A DNA stretch of 64,000 nucleotides from Acanthochlamys bracteata (taxonomy: Eukaryota; Streptophyta; Magnoliopsida; Pandanales; Velloziaceae), in the NCBI GenBank assembly GCA_019914995.1, contig CM034144.1, positions 630,001 to 694,000 of the forward strand, written 5' to 3'. Every line of letters starts with the position of its first letter. The stretch's first letter is position 1. A program made the translations under genes and the position numbers. Below the pieces are notes generated by a model, which searched no databases, was not told where the DNA came from, and saw only the letters and a list, made by a program, of their open reading frames with translations. Below, piece after piece: positions 51,911 through 64,000 of this stretch.

Positions 51911-54371
51911 TATTTGACGAAATAAAATGAAATTATAGACATTCGAAATATGTCTAAAATGTTTAAAACAATACTATTAAAGTTTGAAAAAAATATATAT
52001 TTTTTCCGAGTTGAATAGAATTTCATTTCCATGATGATATAACAATCCAATGAAGGAGCAACAAGATTTGACTCTTAACGAATTGGTCAAGTAACATAAT
52101 TAAGAAATTGAAATTTACAAACAATCTCAAACGTTTTACTTTGTTTTGTTATCGTTTTTCTTTATCTCTTTTCTTTAATCAGAGTTGAACTTGTTGGCGT
52201 CAATCAAAATCAATTGCAGACTTTGCAGTGAAAGTAACATATGAAGCAGAGCAGAAAAACCATGCAAGATTCTTAAATATTAAAAAAAAAAAAATCGTCA
52301 ACCTCGTCCAATCTTGACGCTTTCTATAATAATTTGCAACGATCTTTTTATTTTTTTTTCTCAAGAAAACAAGTCTATGGAACGAAGAACAAGTAAAATT
52401 ATAAGAAGAAAACTCGTGAAGGAATTATTTTTTCAACTCCGAAGACTCGGTTTTTGTTTAAATAGTCAAATAAGTGATTGAAGAAGCACTTGTCAAGTAA
52501 AGATACTACTAGGTCAAACATGACAAACGTCAACGTATTGCAACGAGCAAATGATCATTTATAAAACTTGTTTCCCAAAGTCTTTTACACACTTTGACCA
52601 ATTCTACCAAATTTATCGAACTTTGTTTATAAGAATTTGTTTTTTAATTCTTTCAAATTTTAAATTCGATCACTTTAAATATTTTAATTTTTATTCTAAT
52701 TTTTTATTTTTATTTCACACCGAATTTTATTTATATCAAAATTTAATTTTAAATTTATTTATTTTAAATTTTATTTTTATTAAACTTTATTTTTACGAAA
52801 TTAGTTTCGCAAAATTCACTGAAAACAGGTGTTGCTTGCATTATATTAAACAGAAGAGGTGGCTACCAGAATTATCGAGTTCTTCAAAACCAAAAAATGG
52901 AAGAAGCTTGGGAAACCGTGGTTGTAGAAGAAGTCCAAAAGTTGGACACTGCTCACCAGTCAAGCCATGAACGTCAAACTACAAATAAACTCATGAACAG
53001 TTGTTTTTCTACGTGCATATGTTACTACCGAAGCTATCCACGCAACACAAGAAAAAATTAAGGACAAAACCATCACGAAGAAAGGAACTTGTTAAATTTC
53101 TTAGGAAAGGTCAAGCCAGTACCGCGTTCAACAGTTAGGATATGTTTTTAATTAGTAGAAAATAAATTTTATAAAGTTGAATTTGATAAAAGCAAATTAG
53201 GTAAGAAATAAATTAGCATTGAATTTGATGAATTCGGTATTAACTGAAATACCAAAAATAAATTCAAACGTTAAAATGCCAAAAACATAAATTCCCTAAA
53301 ATTAAAACACATTCTTAACGCGACGCAGTGATCGATAAGCGAGTGGAAAGACAAACTTCAGTATTCTCCTTCAACTGATTTCTGGCTAGGATGACACCAT
53401 GTATATTATACAGGAAATTCTTTCCAAATAATCTAAAGGTAAGAAAGACTATCAGGAAATTCTTTCAAATGTATGAATGGAATATTTTCAGACTTCAGCG
53501 ACTGCAGATTTGGGTTTTCTTTCAACCGGAAGCAACCATAAATCTCGAAACCAATTCTCTGACAAAAACTTTCAACACTTACTGTATAATTAGTTCATCA
53601 TGTAATCTAAGCAATATCGGTTATCATCTATTCACTTAAATATCAGAATTACTCCACTTTAGTACTCACATTTTTTGCAGCATCATAAATATAATATCTC
53701 AGCGCCTTCCAAACATTAGCAGATCGTTGTTTCTTCAAAAATATTCAAGTTTTGCAAAATGCGGAATCCAGGGCATACTGGTTGTCGATAAAGAGCAGTG
53801 AAGACACTGTCAGGTGTCAGCTCTTGGATCCAACAAGTCCTTAAAATTTTTGAGAGCTCTGCTATGCGGCCATGCCGACAAACATATATCTGACACTACC
53901 AGAAAAAGAAATATGACACAGACGTCACTGCATGACATCATTCTGGAAGCTGGCCATTTTACGTCTAGCCGTCACCTTCAATTAATTACAAATAGTTTAG
54001 CTATTCAGTTCCAGTACTTGTTAAAATTTGAGTAAAAAGATGAATAAGAGCAACTAGTAATACTTGAGATACTGAGATTCACTTCGGCCAATTATGAATC
54101 CACCAGAAGTGTTAATACTGATGCCATATATAAGCAACTTACTCCTTTAGGGTCAAAAGATCATGGGCTTCAACAGCACTACCAGGAATACAATATTACA
54201 CATACTAGGCAAAGGTGAAGCAGAAAGAAAAAGAAGATTAAGAACCAAGAACTCCCAAAAAAAAAAAAACTCTTGCCAAAGTCGCAAGTAATCAAACAAA
54301 TGATGTAAAGTTGACAGAAACAAAATTGACCCTACTCCTATGCTATTTATCAAGGAAATAAAGAACTCCTT

Positions 54372-54423
54372 TGCTTAAGATTCACTAGTATGCAATTTGC
54401 CTAAGATTCACTAGTATGCAATA
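54372..54423. repeat. 26-bp tandem duplication
   Basis: Two adjacent 26-bp copies (54372-54397 and 54398-54423) containing TAAGATTCACTAGTATGCAA differ at two positions. Confidence 0.85.
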
Positions 54424-54681
54424 TCCATATAGGCTTCAATAAGATAATGGTCCATGATTACGGATAAAAGTTTGACTGAAAGAACGGGCAACCACAGGAT
54501 AAAGTCAAGACAGTTGCTGCTCCAATGGCTATGTTAAGATCAACCTTATTCCAAACAGATATAGCAACTTTAGAGTTTACAGAGAACTAATAAAATTAAA
54601 ATGGATTGAAGAGTGCATTATGGATGCTCACAGAAATGCTAGGTTATACGTACCAAAACTGTGATTAACCATCTGTAGCAG

Positions 54682-57060
54682 TCAAGAACCATAGTGAGGT
54701 CCATACATCGCCACTGGCGGACCTGAAGAGTACCTCCATTGACCGCAAGCTTCACATCTGTCCAATTTAGTGTGGTTCTCCATTGTACAAAATGTACAGG
54801 ACCATGTCCTAAACTTGGTGGACGCATCTTTCGGTTTAGAAGCACCGCAGGCTTCGCAAACTGGTGCTAGTGACTGCAGTTAGACATAGTAGTTGCCAAT
54901 GAAAAGGAAGGTCTACACTACAAAATAAAACTATCACAAAAGAAATCACACATAAATTTTGCACCAGCAAGTTGAGAAAGCCACTTCTTATTAGCAATTG
55001 CTATCTTCTAAAAGCCATATTTAGGTCAATCAGAACTTCTTTGCTACACACAAATGCATCTTTTGTAAGGATGTTAACTGCTCGGGAGCTAGTATTAAGT
55101 AAAGATGCACCTAAAATTCTTTCCATTTAAGATTTAAGGTTTCTATATTCAGGAAATATGGTCCAACCCATGTGGCTTTATCATTGTGGAATTAGCAAGG
55201 CAATCTGTATTCCATGGCAATTACTAAGAATGCACATTATAGTCAAATTTATGCCACCAAAGCAAAAGATGGTTAAATAGATATGTCATCACCTGATTAA
55301 ATAATGTACAAACACTGCACTCCCAGATAGGTTTCTTATTTGTATCTTCTGAAGTGCACTGAGCAGATGAACTGCTGGGCAAGGATGCTCTATCAGAGCT
55401 GCTGCATAAATTGGATTCTGCATAACCAACTGGAGAACCACCATTTGAGCTCTTCCGCTTTTTCTCATTATGGCAAGAATCAATTATGACATTGTTCATG
55501 AGGTGATTTGTTGTGCCAGTGGCTTTAGACGATGTCTCTGATTCTGATGCAGGCTTATCTGATGATCCACTCTCAATATCAAGCTCAATGTAACAATCAG
55601 GTGTTCCTGAACCACACCAAACTTCATCATGCATTCTCCTCTCGGCAGCCATTGCAGCAGCTTGGACTGGACTCAATGCACTCATGATGTACCCATCACC
55701 ACCTAACCTTCTAGGGCCAGAAGGCAATAACACACCTAGACGAGCTCGCTTTTCTGCTGCAGCTAATGTGGTTTGCCTCAAAGATGAAAGAGGAGGTTGG
55801 TGAGAAACTCCACCTAGCCGTCTTCCATGAGCATCAAATCCTTGTCCAGAGCCTGTAATTCCCTTTGCCACAAGCTCCTCACACTCCTGAACCCAAAAAA
55901 GGAGCATTCTTCTAGTTATTTGAATTTCACAAGTAAAGCATGCCATCACAAAAGCAAGGAAGTGCATGACTATTAGTTGAATATTATATAATGAACAAAA
56001 GAAACAAATGAGTTTCATTGTTCAACTTCACAAGGGAAGGAAATTAGAAAACTTGCATCCAAAGTGGGTACAAGTAGCTAGTATTTTAGAATTCAATACC
56101 TAATTATGTTACGGATACAGTAATGCAACTGTACTTCAAAAGCACATATGTCAAAATCAGTAAACTGCCATACAGGTGTTAACTAGAAGACATTAGCCCA
56201 GTTTTTCACACAATACCTACATCACTAAGTTTTTGTCAATATGATGCATTGTGATTGCACTCATATCCCAAATTCCCGACATACTGCAGCCATAGATAAG
56301 TCAAACAAATATATGAAAAATTCACAAGTTTCAAAAACTAATAAATGCAGCAACAGTAATCATAAGGACAACAATGAGCATACAGAATAAGTCATGCGAT
56401 GGTTCACATATATCAAAGACCAACATGGAACTAGGTTACATCATATGAGCTAATAGCAATTTGATACCGTTATCATCCGCCAAGAAAAGTAAAGCTCATG
56501 TTAACCAAAACTACCTTACTCCCACAAAAGCAAGCACTCAGGACAAAATCTAACGTTCTGAAACTTTCAACACAAAGGTATAGAATCATACTGCACGGAG
56601 CTCATCCCATAGCTTGTAGAATGAAGCATTATGCGGTCCATGCTCGATATGTGAGAGCTCATGTAGCATTGTATCCAGCACCTGATCAAACGGGTAGAAA
56701 TCCCATTCCCTATTGGGTCTCCGGAGCCGAAGCTTGATCTCAACTCCACCGCCTACATTAAGACCTAGCAGTGCCGGATTCGTGGGACTACAATACAAAT
56801 TCAACACAATCAATCCCTCAAACCGATAAATTCACCGATCAGTTAATTCAATCGATTGAATGGCAATCTAAGAGTCTAAGAGAGAGAGAGAGAGAGATGT
56901 ACTAGAATTCGGAGAGAACTTTAACGCGCCATTTGCGACTGCGGAGAATTGGTTGAACCTGTTTAGCGATTCGATCAAGGAAACGGCCGGCTTCTTCAGA
57001 GCCAGGTTTTCTCTTCAGCGGTCTTACTTCCCAAACCTTGTTGAGATCCCCGAGGTTCAT
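54682..57060 (-). CDS. WSS1-like WLM-domain metalloprotease with two RanBP2 zinc fingers
   Basis: Proteins of this type (yeast Wss1, plant WSS1A, SPRTN-like) are DNA-dependent proteases that clear DNA-protein crosslinks in the nucleus. Four exons, in coding order: 57060-56903, 56787-56592, 55886-55293 and 54873-54682. They join in frame to 379 residues. The WLM domain covers about 1-200: LLGLNVGGGVEIKLRLRRP, then the zinc-binding catalytic HELSHIEHGPH (H95, E96, H99, H105), then ITGSGQGFDAHGRRLGG and SALSPVQAAAMAAERR. Two RanBP2-type zinc fingers follow: WECSVCTLFNQ joined across the last intron to CEACGASKPK, and WSCTFCTMENHTKLDRCEAC. The Ser-rich middle is probably disordered. Length and domain order fit the Arabidopsis relative. 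No damage was seen. The intron donor next to exon 1 is followed closely by a CT microsatellite. Confidence 0.92.
56881..56896. repeat. (GA)n microsatellite next to a splice donor
   Basis: A run of at least 8 GA units (CT on the coding strand) begins about 5 nt inside intron 1 of the WSS1-like gene. Confidence 0.9.
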
Positions 57061-57768
57061 CGCCAACGGGAACCCTAACCCTCGATTCTAGAGAGATGGA
57101 GAATTCAGAGAGAAAATCGAGACCATGGTGGGAAATGGGGAATTGGGCAAGATTCAATGTTCAGATTATATTAACAATAAGCCGTTGAATGAAGAATTTA
57201 TGTCATCAAGAACGAAAAAGAAACTATGCATTTTCATGGTTGATTTTGTTATCAGGGATAGTTTGATCTAACAATAATTAGTTGATCAAGGAAGAAACAA
57301 TAACGTAGATTGAATAATTTGTTAATTCTCTACTGTTTTTCAGCTTAATAATCATATTTCCTCTCAAAATTATATAATCATAGATGGAATGGTAGTTAAC
57401 ACACATGTAATGATTCCTTTACACAAAACAGCGTCACAGAAGGTACATATACTAACGGCAGAAATGCAAATAACACAGATAAGTTCCACTGCAGGAACAA
57501 AACGCACAAACACTTGTATTACTGAAGAAATCAGATCATAGCGATAGATATAACCAAAGTAAAAAAAAATCGCCCATGAAGATTTGCAAAGTTGCTAATC
57601 TCTAGGGTAAAACATAATTACACTAACAACAACAGGATGCTCTGTATAAAATTAGTATAGACTTGAGACCTGAAACAATCGCACGGGCATTACAACAGCA
57701 GCAGCTTATTTGTACCTTAACCCAAACCTCGAAAAACCAGGTCTTTGCATAAGAAAGTATGTTCGCAT
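57061..57768. other. Spacer between PGDH and WSS1-like gene (both minus)
   Basis: About 0.7 kb holding the PGDH 3' UTR and the WSS1-like promoter. No other feature is recognised. Confidence 0.55.
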
Positions 57769-60700
57769 TTATAACTTCAGGAAGACAAACTCCTCGATAG
57801 CATGTATGTGCCCAATCTGTTCAAGAGTTTCTCTGCTGGGCTCCTCATCAACCCCAATAGCCACGATTGCTTGTTTTCCGCGTGAAGTCCTTCCCACACT
57901 CATAAAGTTAATGTTTATATTCTCTTGGGCGAGAATGTTGCCAACACGCCCTATCATTCCAGGCTGATCAATTTGGCGATAGAGAATAAGATTTCCTTCA
58001 AGACTTACATCAACGCTGAAGGACCCAACTTGTGTAAGGTGTGGTATGCCGTCTTTCACCCTTCCTTCGACCTTAATGTTCCCTGTGTTAGATAGAGCAC
58101 TAGCAAACTTAGAGTCAACATTTGAGAGGTGGACCTGAATGGACTCCAGTGGGATCTCAGGAGAACCATCATGAGAGATCCTCTCTTCACTTATTCTCAT
58201 CCCTCTTTGTTTTGCCGTATAGTCAGCATTGACAATATTCACAAATACACTGGATATAGGCTCAATAATTCCCTTGGTAACCATGGCCCTAAGGATTCTA
58301 GTGTCCAGGTCATCTGGATCACGAGCAGATGTGTAAACTACTTTAACGCTTTTTACACCACTGCCACCTGCTACCAATTGCACAACCAGTCTTCCTAACT
58401 TCTCGGCTAGCACCACATAAGGAGCAAGCTCAGACAAGACCTAGGAACAGAAAGAGTTCATATAGGCTTGACAAAAAATTACCGCAGGCGTTAAAAAGAA
58501 ACACAATAAGAAATTGTTACCTCTGCAGGAACCATGAGAGCATTTACAGCAGTTGCGGCAAGATCTCCTTTCAAAGCCCCGACAACAGCCTCAGCAATCT
58601 CAATAGCTACACCTTCCTGCAAATTGGACAACTAGTTTAAGAAACTGATGTACATAGAAAATACAAAAATGTCATGCCAGGAGGAGTTGCAAACCTGAGC
58701 TTCAACAGTGCTAGCTCCAAGGTGAGGTGTTACGGTGACGTTTTCATGTTGCACAAGTTTGCTGTCCTTTGCTGGTGGCTCTTCAGTGAAGACATCAAGT
58801 GCAGCCTGTTTCACTTACAAGATTTGAGCGCAAGTGATATAAAAGAAAAAGCAGAAGGAAACTTAGAGCATAAAAAGATATATCTCTTGGTACTCCAACC
58901 CACATGCATAATATTCAACCACGTACATGTTGGTACTATATTTTGTTACACACTTGATTTTTAAGGGGACAACATTCTAGATTTACTAGCAAGCTTTCCT
59001 ATGTTATGATATCTTATATTCCTCACTTGCCTATATCTACATTGTGAATTTTGTGAGTACTAAACCAAATTTTCTGTTCTATGGAAGTGATAATAGCAAA
59101 GCAAGCAGAAGTGTCAAAAGATCGTTAAGTGACCAAGAAAAATACGAAAACAGAATATGACAAGATAGAAATTTCTCGTAAGTCTCATAGGTAATTTAGG
59201 AGTCACCTGAGCAACAAGTCCATTATCAAGTGCTCTGACCAGAGCATCTTCATCAATAACCCCACCACGAGCTACATTGATTATTCGCACACCCTTCTTC
59301 ATTTTCTTGAATGTCTCATCATTGAAAATCTTGGAAGTTGTAGGAGTTAGAGGCATGTGGAGAGAGATAAAATCGGCACTTGTAAGAGCTTCATCAAAAG
59401 ACACAAGCTCCACTCCAATGGCGCGAGCCCTATCAGCCGGTGCATAAGGGTCATGGGCGATGACATGCATTCCAAGCCCCTTCGCACGTCTGGCAACTTC
59501 AGAGCCAACTTTCCCAAATCCTATGACAGCTAGCGTCTTTCCTACTAAAGAAACACCTACATACTTGTTCCTTTGCCATTTTCCTGCAAAAATGGAGTTC
59601 TTACCATAACATACAGAAGACCAAAGCAAAAGCATATATGAAAATATTATATGTATGCTTCTTGTGGACCTTCTACTCGTTATTTCTAATGGTTGCCTAT
59701 ACATGAACAAAAAGGAGAAAGAACAGCCGGCGGTTTACCCAAACTAGGATATAATCTGCATAAATTGCATATAAGTTTTACGAAACCCAGACCAAAGAAA
59801 ATATGAAAGCTACATATCTTCATCTGTACAGTAAAATTACAAGGCAACTGAGCTGTATGTTGCTAAACTAATAATGATCACATAATTGTCAACTTCATGC
59901 TTTTAGCATCAATACCGTTATGTTTAGGGACGCTAATCAGTGCATTTGGAAAATGATACCTTTATGAGTCCAGAGGTGTTTTTACCAAATTTCATTCTCA
60001 TAACAACCGCAAAATAACTTTCACAATAAGCGAATATCTACTAAGATTAAGATAGCCACAAAGAGACAGATTATCAACTTTCTCTGACAGGTGACAAATG
60101 TTTACAGAACTCTTCACACCTATAATATGATAAGTAGCACAAACATCTATTATTAGGGATATTTATTTTTCTATACAATCCCAATCCAACTACCCAGCTT
60201 GTACCTACCTACTACTAGTCAGCAACCCAAAGTGGAGAAAAAAAGGTCATGAAAACAAAGGACCCCACATTAAAGAGGACGCTACCTAACAAAGAAAGTG
60301 TCCTTTCTTCTGTTATTGGACAATTATCTAGGTGCCAATAATTGAGCAGCAGATCTGTACGTATCTCCATCACCCCACACAATTCACGTGCTTGAATATC
60401 TGATCTACTGCTACAGAACCAACTCAAACTCTTGTACTCATTAGAAGTACCAACAATTAGAATAAAGAAGGTAAACTGCCAAGCAAAAATTGGTAAATTC
60501 ACAATCTGACGTGAAAACGTGTATATGACAATTCAAATCCACCACTTTTCACAAAAATATTTAACAGGTTGATTTGCTTACATGACTTGAAAGGTGGGAT
60601 ACAACCTAAAAAGTTGACAAAAGAGAAGTATCAGAATTTTGCCTGGACCACTTAAACTACAACCATAAGAAGAGATTCTGACTATGTAAGTGCTAGAAAA

Positions 60701-61671
60701 CCTTAAATGAAGCGACTTCATTAGATCTCTTAACTAAAGTCTTTCCTTCAGGGGAAAAAATTGATTGAAAGATTTGCACCTTGTCTGGCACTTACATCAT
60801 GGTGCTGTTTTCATGTTACCAAGAATTAGATCTTTATCAAAAAACTTCTTCTGCCGCAGTTTGAGAAGCAATTAACAATTGATCTAGTACCAAATCACAT
60901 TCCACCACCATTAGATCAATCCTTAAGATCAAAATGTCGTTAGCTACAATTAGCGGTAATCTTGTTCTAAATAACCATACTGTTTCCACTATTTTTTACC
61001 AACAGCAATTCCGAACAGGTACACAGAAACAAGCAAAAAACTGAGAGAAAGGCAGCGATAGCTTTACCAGACTTCATGGACGCATCAGCTTGCGCAACAT
61101 TACGTGCCATAGCAGCAAGTAAAGCAATCCCATGCTCAGCAGCAGCAACGGTATTTGCTGTGGGAGCGTTAACAACAAGGCAACCATACTCAGTCGCCGC
61201 CTGTAGATCCACATTATCAATGCCAACACCAGCTCGTCCAACAACCTTCAACCTACCTTTGGCCGCTTCGAAAACTTCGCGAGTAACATTAGTCCCGCTA
61301 CGCACAATCAAAGCATCACACATCGAGATCTTCGAGCACAGCTCTTCCGGCGAGAGACTATAAGAGCAATCAACATTAGCTACTTGACGGAGCAAAGCCA
61401 ATCCAGCTTCTCCAAGCTTCTCTGCAACAAGCACAGTCGGCTTCGCTTCCGCAGCAACAGTTGCTCCAACGTTCAGATCTTGCGATTTATCTACGAGAGA
61501 AGTAGTTGTTGGTCCGTTAGCGAGACGAACGCCGCGGACGGTGAAAGATGACGATGAACGACGAAGATGAAGTGAAATCGAAGACGAAGAGATCAGAGCC
61601 GTCCGTGGTTGTGGAACATGTGTACGGCGAGAGCAGATCAGCGAGTGAGCACGAGCGGCGGTGGTAGCCAT
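57769..61671 (-). CDS. PGDH: D-3-phosphoglycerate dehydrogenase, plastidic (PGDH)
   Basis: It oxidises 3-phosphoglycerate to 3-phosphohydroxypyruvate with NAD+, the first step of the phosphorylated serine pathway, in plastids. Five exons, in coding order: 61671-61068, 59583-59207, 58805-58695, 58616-58521 and 58440-57769. They join in frame to 619 residues. Residues 1 to about 60 are Ser/Arg-rich with few acids, a chloroplast transit peptide. The substrate domain has [12 protein letters not shown] and [13 protein letters not shown]. The Rossmann motif is GFGKVG (223-228). The catalytic set is R307 in [13 protein letters not shown], a Glu in TEEPP near 336, and H355 in [10 protein letters not shown] middle ASB domain follows, then a C-terminal ACT domain ([20 protein letters not shown]) that in this family mediates amino-acid control. 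Intron 1 (59584-61067) is long and empty of genes. Which of the three Arabidopsis paralogues is closest was not decided. Confidence 0.96.
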
Positions 61672-61801
61672 GGTTGGTGAGAGAAGAATTTTTCGGATTT
61701 CGAGATCTGGAGAAGCAAAACAGAAATTGAGAAAAAATAATAAAGAATCAGTGGAAAAGAAGGTCAATGAATGGAGCCAGTGTTTGTGTTTGAGGTTAGA
61801 G

Positions 61802-61809
61802 TATTTATA
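61802..61809 (-). promoter_or_regulatory. TATA box of PGDH
   Basis: TATTTATA on the plus strand reads TATAAATA on the minus strand, about 131 bp upstream of the PGDH ATG. Confidence 0.55.
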
Positions 61810-62299
61810 GAAGCGGGAAATAGTGCAGACCGCTTTCGAAGGGTCCGAGACCTCCGCGCTTGTTGGTGAGACTGGTGACGACAACAAGTTGAAATCTTTT
61901 TTGGTTTCAGACAAAAAACACTCAGCGTTGTTCTGGCTCTCTATTTCAACTATATTTTTATTTTTATTTTTATATTTTAAAAAATATGTTTATTATATTT
62001 TTAAATTTATAAATAATTATATATTATTAATTTTATATAGAATTTTATTAATTTTTAAGTAATGCAAAAAAATAAATTTATATTTTAAAATTTTTTGGAA
62101 TTCTTTTATGAAAATAGAACCTTAAACAACCCGTCAATAAACTACTTACTTAAGTTAAATTACCATGCTTATGAATAATTGTTTCCACACAGTGCCATTT
62201 TCTCTAAAAAAGAAATTATGTTTCCGCAAACCGGCTTTACTATTCTGTCGTTGAAAATCGCTATTTATAGATATAAGTATTGATTTTGAGTACGTTTGG

Positions 62300-62470
62300 A
62301 CGTGTTTATTAAAAAAAAAATTTTTAATATTATAGAAATTTTTTTTAAATAATTCTTTTTTATTTAAAAAAAATAAAAATTTTATGATGTAAAATTTTTT
62401 GTATTTCTAAATTTTTTTTTAAAAGTTTGTAAAATAATTTAAAATTTTTATTAAAAAAATGAAATAAAAA
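62300..62470. repeat. AT-rich dispersed repeat copy
   Basis: It contains AAAAAAAATAAAAATTTTAT and GATGTAAAATTTTTT, matching the family at 47370 and 63050, and matching 41590 in inverse orientation. Confidence 0.45.
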
Positions 62471-62664
62471 GTTATCAATCAACAATATTTTAGAACTGAC
62501 CAACTTTGGTTAATTTATTATATATTGTTTGTTATGAAAATTCAGTATCTACGTTTTAAATCTTTATAGAAGGGTTATCAATTTTAGCATGTGAATTAAT
62601 GTCAAAAATAGCAATAATGTAGTTACTTCTATCCCTGTCAAAGGAATTTAATAGAACTAATTAA

Positions 62665-62809
62665 GGGCTTATTTACTTGTCCATAAATAATATCTAAACT
62701 GATTAAATTTTGGATTTTTATTACAAATTTACTTTTCATAATTTAGCTTTTGAAAACTTATTTTTAAAAAACTTGTTTTAGAATCACTTAACGACAAATA
62801 AACACGCTC
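62665..62809. mobile_element. Short MITE upstream of PGDH
   Basis: A 145-bp element with ends GGGCTTATTTACTTGTC (62665-62681) and GACAAATAAACACGCTC (62793-62809), inverted repeats matching at 13 of 17 positions. It is flanked by TAA on the left and TAG on the right, a possible mutated 3-bp duplication. The end sequence is similar to the Tourist-like MITEs in APC4. Confidence 0.6.
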
Positions 62810-63049
62810 TAGGTAGAAAATAGATGCAGCAATTGATGAATGAGACTAGGTATCTTCATCGGTAGTTTGCTAAACACAGTCAAGACTCATAATTTGGTGG
62901 ATTACATTATAGGATCATATCTACGTAATAAAATAATTGATTAATTATTTAATATTAACATTGTTGATATATAAGCGCATGTTATTTTTAGCATCTAATA
63001 AAATGTAACTATGAAGGAAGCGAGTTAGTACGAGGACGTCCGAAATTAT

Positions 63050-63245
63050 TTATTAAATAAAATTTTTCTAAAATATAAAATTTTTTTATTAAAATAAGAT
63101 TAATTTTTTTTTTTAAAAAAAATAAAAATATATAATAAAAATATTTTATTATGTAAAATTTTTTTATATTTTTTAAATTTTTAAATATTTTTTTTAAATA
63201 TTTATAAAATATATATTTAAAAATAAAAAATTTAAAAATAGCGTT
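63050..63245. repeat. AT-rich dispersed repeat copy
   Basis: This is the best match to 47370-47580, with a shared run of phrases over about 150 bp. It is non-coding. Confidence 0.65.
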
Positions 63246-63970
63246 CGCCAAATGCAAAGCCAAACGGGCTAAGTCGATGGAGACATCATAATTTAGCCTT
63301 GCCTAACAGAAGATACTGCTCATATATCAAGTTAGCTGGCCATCTTTTACTTAGGTAGACTTTTTCGATAGTTATTCAAATCTCTAGCCATTTGGTTATC
63401 ATATTTTTATTTGAACATTATTTTTTATTTTTATACTTACTAATTCGAAACTAACTTAATTTTTAGATCCAACATACATAATTGCTCAAAAATGTCTTCA
63501 ATTTATTTTTGTGTTATTCTGTTGCTATTTTTTAATAGACTATCTCGTAAAGTTTGTCGAACGGTGATCTCACTCTTATTTATTTAATTAATAACATCAA
63601 TTTATTATTGTAAAAGTGTGACGTAGCTTTCGTTGTCTTAAAATACACTGCATTATTGTAAAAGTTTAGGTGCCTTAAAAGTGAGAGCTTCAACATGCGA
63701 ATGACCTATAATGGGGTCTTAAAAAGAAAATTACATATTGCGTTAATTATTGGATTTGGGCCTCAATCATTATAGATTCACTTAAACTAATATTGTAGCC
63801 CATTAAATAATCAAAGCCTAGTAACACTTCTAAAGCGCACTATTAGGGAAGGCTAGGCAGAAGAGTGTTAGAAGCTACCTCAACATTCCTCGCCAGGCCC
63901 AGGAAGTATTTTATAATCTTTCTTCGGAAAACCTCTTCTCCTGTCTCCGGTATTCAACCGCCATAAAACC

Positions 63971-64000
63971 ATGAGGATGCTGCTTCGCCGCCGCCTTGCG
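63971..64000 (+). CDS. Start of an unidentified gene, 3' truncated by window end
   Basis: An ATG at 63971 opens a frame of ten codons, MRMLLRRRLA, running off the end. The local jump in GC content, the CCATAAAACC context and the Arg/Leu-rich start suggest a true gene start, possibly with an organelle-targeting peptide. No family can be named. Confidence 0.4.
   Translation, partial: MRMLLRRRLA

Larger units (their letters stand above)
50307..54681. other. Long intergenic region, MAPKK promoter to WSS1 3' end
   Basis: The first 600 bp are the MAPKK leader and promoter, purine-rich on the plus strand, with a 61-bp minisatellite. From 51.0 to 53.3 kb the DNA is AT-rich and holds a dispersed repeat copy near 51690-51910. 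Open frames there are composition artefacts. From 53.3 to 54.7 kb I see no gene, only a short tandem duplication at 54372-54423. Confidence 0.55.
61672..63970. other. Divergent intergenic region upstream of PGDH
   Basis: It holds the PGDH leader and promoter, then very AT-rich DNA with a small MITE (62665-62809) and AT-rich repeat copies near 62300-62470 and 63050-63245. The last few hundred bases are presumably the promoter of the gene starting at 63971. Confidence 0.55.

Noticed and set aside
52551-52970. A 139-codon frame rich in Phe, Leu, Ile and Tyr
   Set aside because: Composition follows the local T-rich DNA. There is no domain and the hydrophobicity is an artefact.

Overview
The window is nuclear DNA from a flowering plant, most likely a eudicot. 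It is AT-rich, its genes are split by many GT-AG introns, and every recognisable protein belongs to a plant family. Several are plant-specific: a type-B response regulator, an R2R3-MYB, a Raf-like MAPKKK with a PB1 domain, group C MAPKK and PR-1. I cannot name the species. I saw no bacterial, organellar or viral gene, no tRNA or rRNA, and no long transposon ORF. Gene models come from reading splice sites and family similarity by eye, with no transcripts or database searches.

Layout: (1) 1-9041, plus strand: APC4, a subunit of the anaphase-promoting complex. Its 5' end lies outside the window, and its introns hold three Tourist-like MITEs. (2) 10374-13203, minus: type-B ARR-like transcription factor. 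(3) 14610-18733, plus: RPT2, an ATPase of the 26S proteasome base. (4) 20252-26587, minus: Raf-like MAPKKK of the B4 type. (5) 26.6-31.5 kb: AT-rich intergenic DNA with a hAT-like non-autonomous element. (6) 31581-32870, plus: R2R3-MYB of the RAX/MYB36 type, carrying a nonsense codon at the first Trp of R2. (7) 35.2-40.4 kb: three PR-1-like (CAP) genes, one of them dead. (8) 42.3-46.4 kb, plus: a decayed multi-exon gene, one exon of which is interrupted by a MITE. (9) 48545-50306, minus: MKK4/MKK5-like MAPKK with an intron and a 61-bp minisatellite upstream. (10) 54682-57060, minus: WSS1-like WLM metalloprotease. (11) 57769-61671, minus: plastid 3-phosphoglycerate dehydrogenase. (12) From 63971: the first ten codons of another gene.

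These are independent eukaryotic genes, not an operon. Loose themes are protein turnover (APC4, RPT2, WSS1), phosphorylation signalling (type-B ARR, Raf-like kinase, MKK4/5) and defence (PR-1 cluster, MKK4/5). I did not find a convincing new biological system. The points most worth checking are the MYB nonsense codon, the MITE inside an exon of the decayed gene, the 61-bp repeat and intron of the MKK4/5-like gene, the PR-1 cluster, and one possible small Cys/Lys-rich protein.
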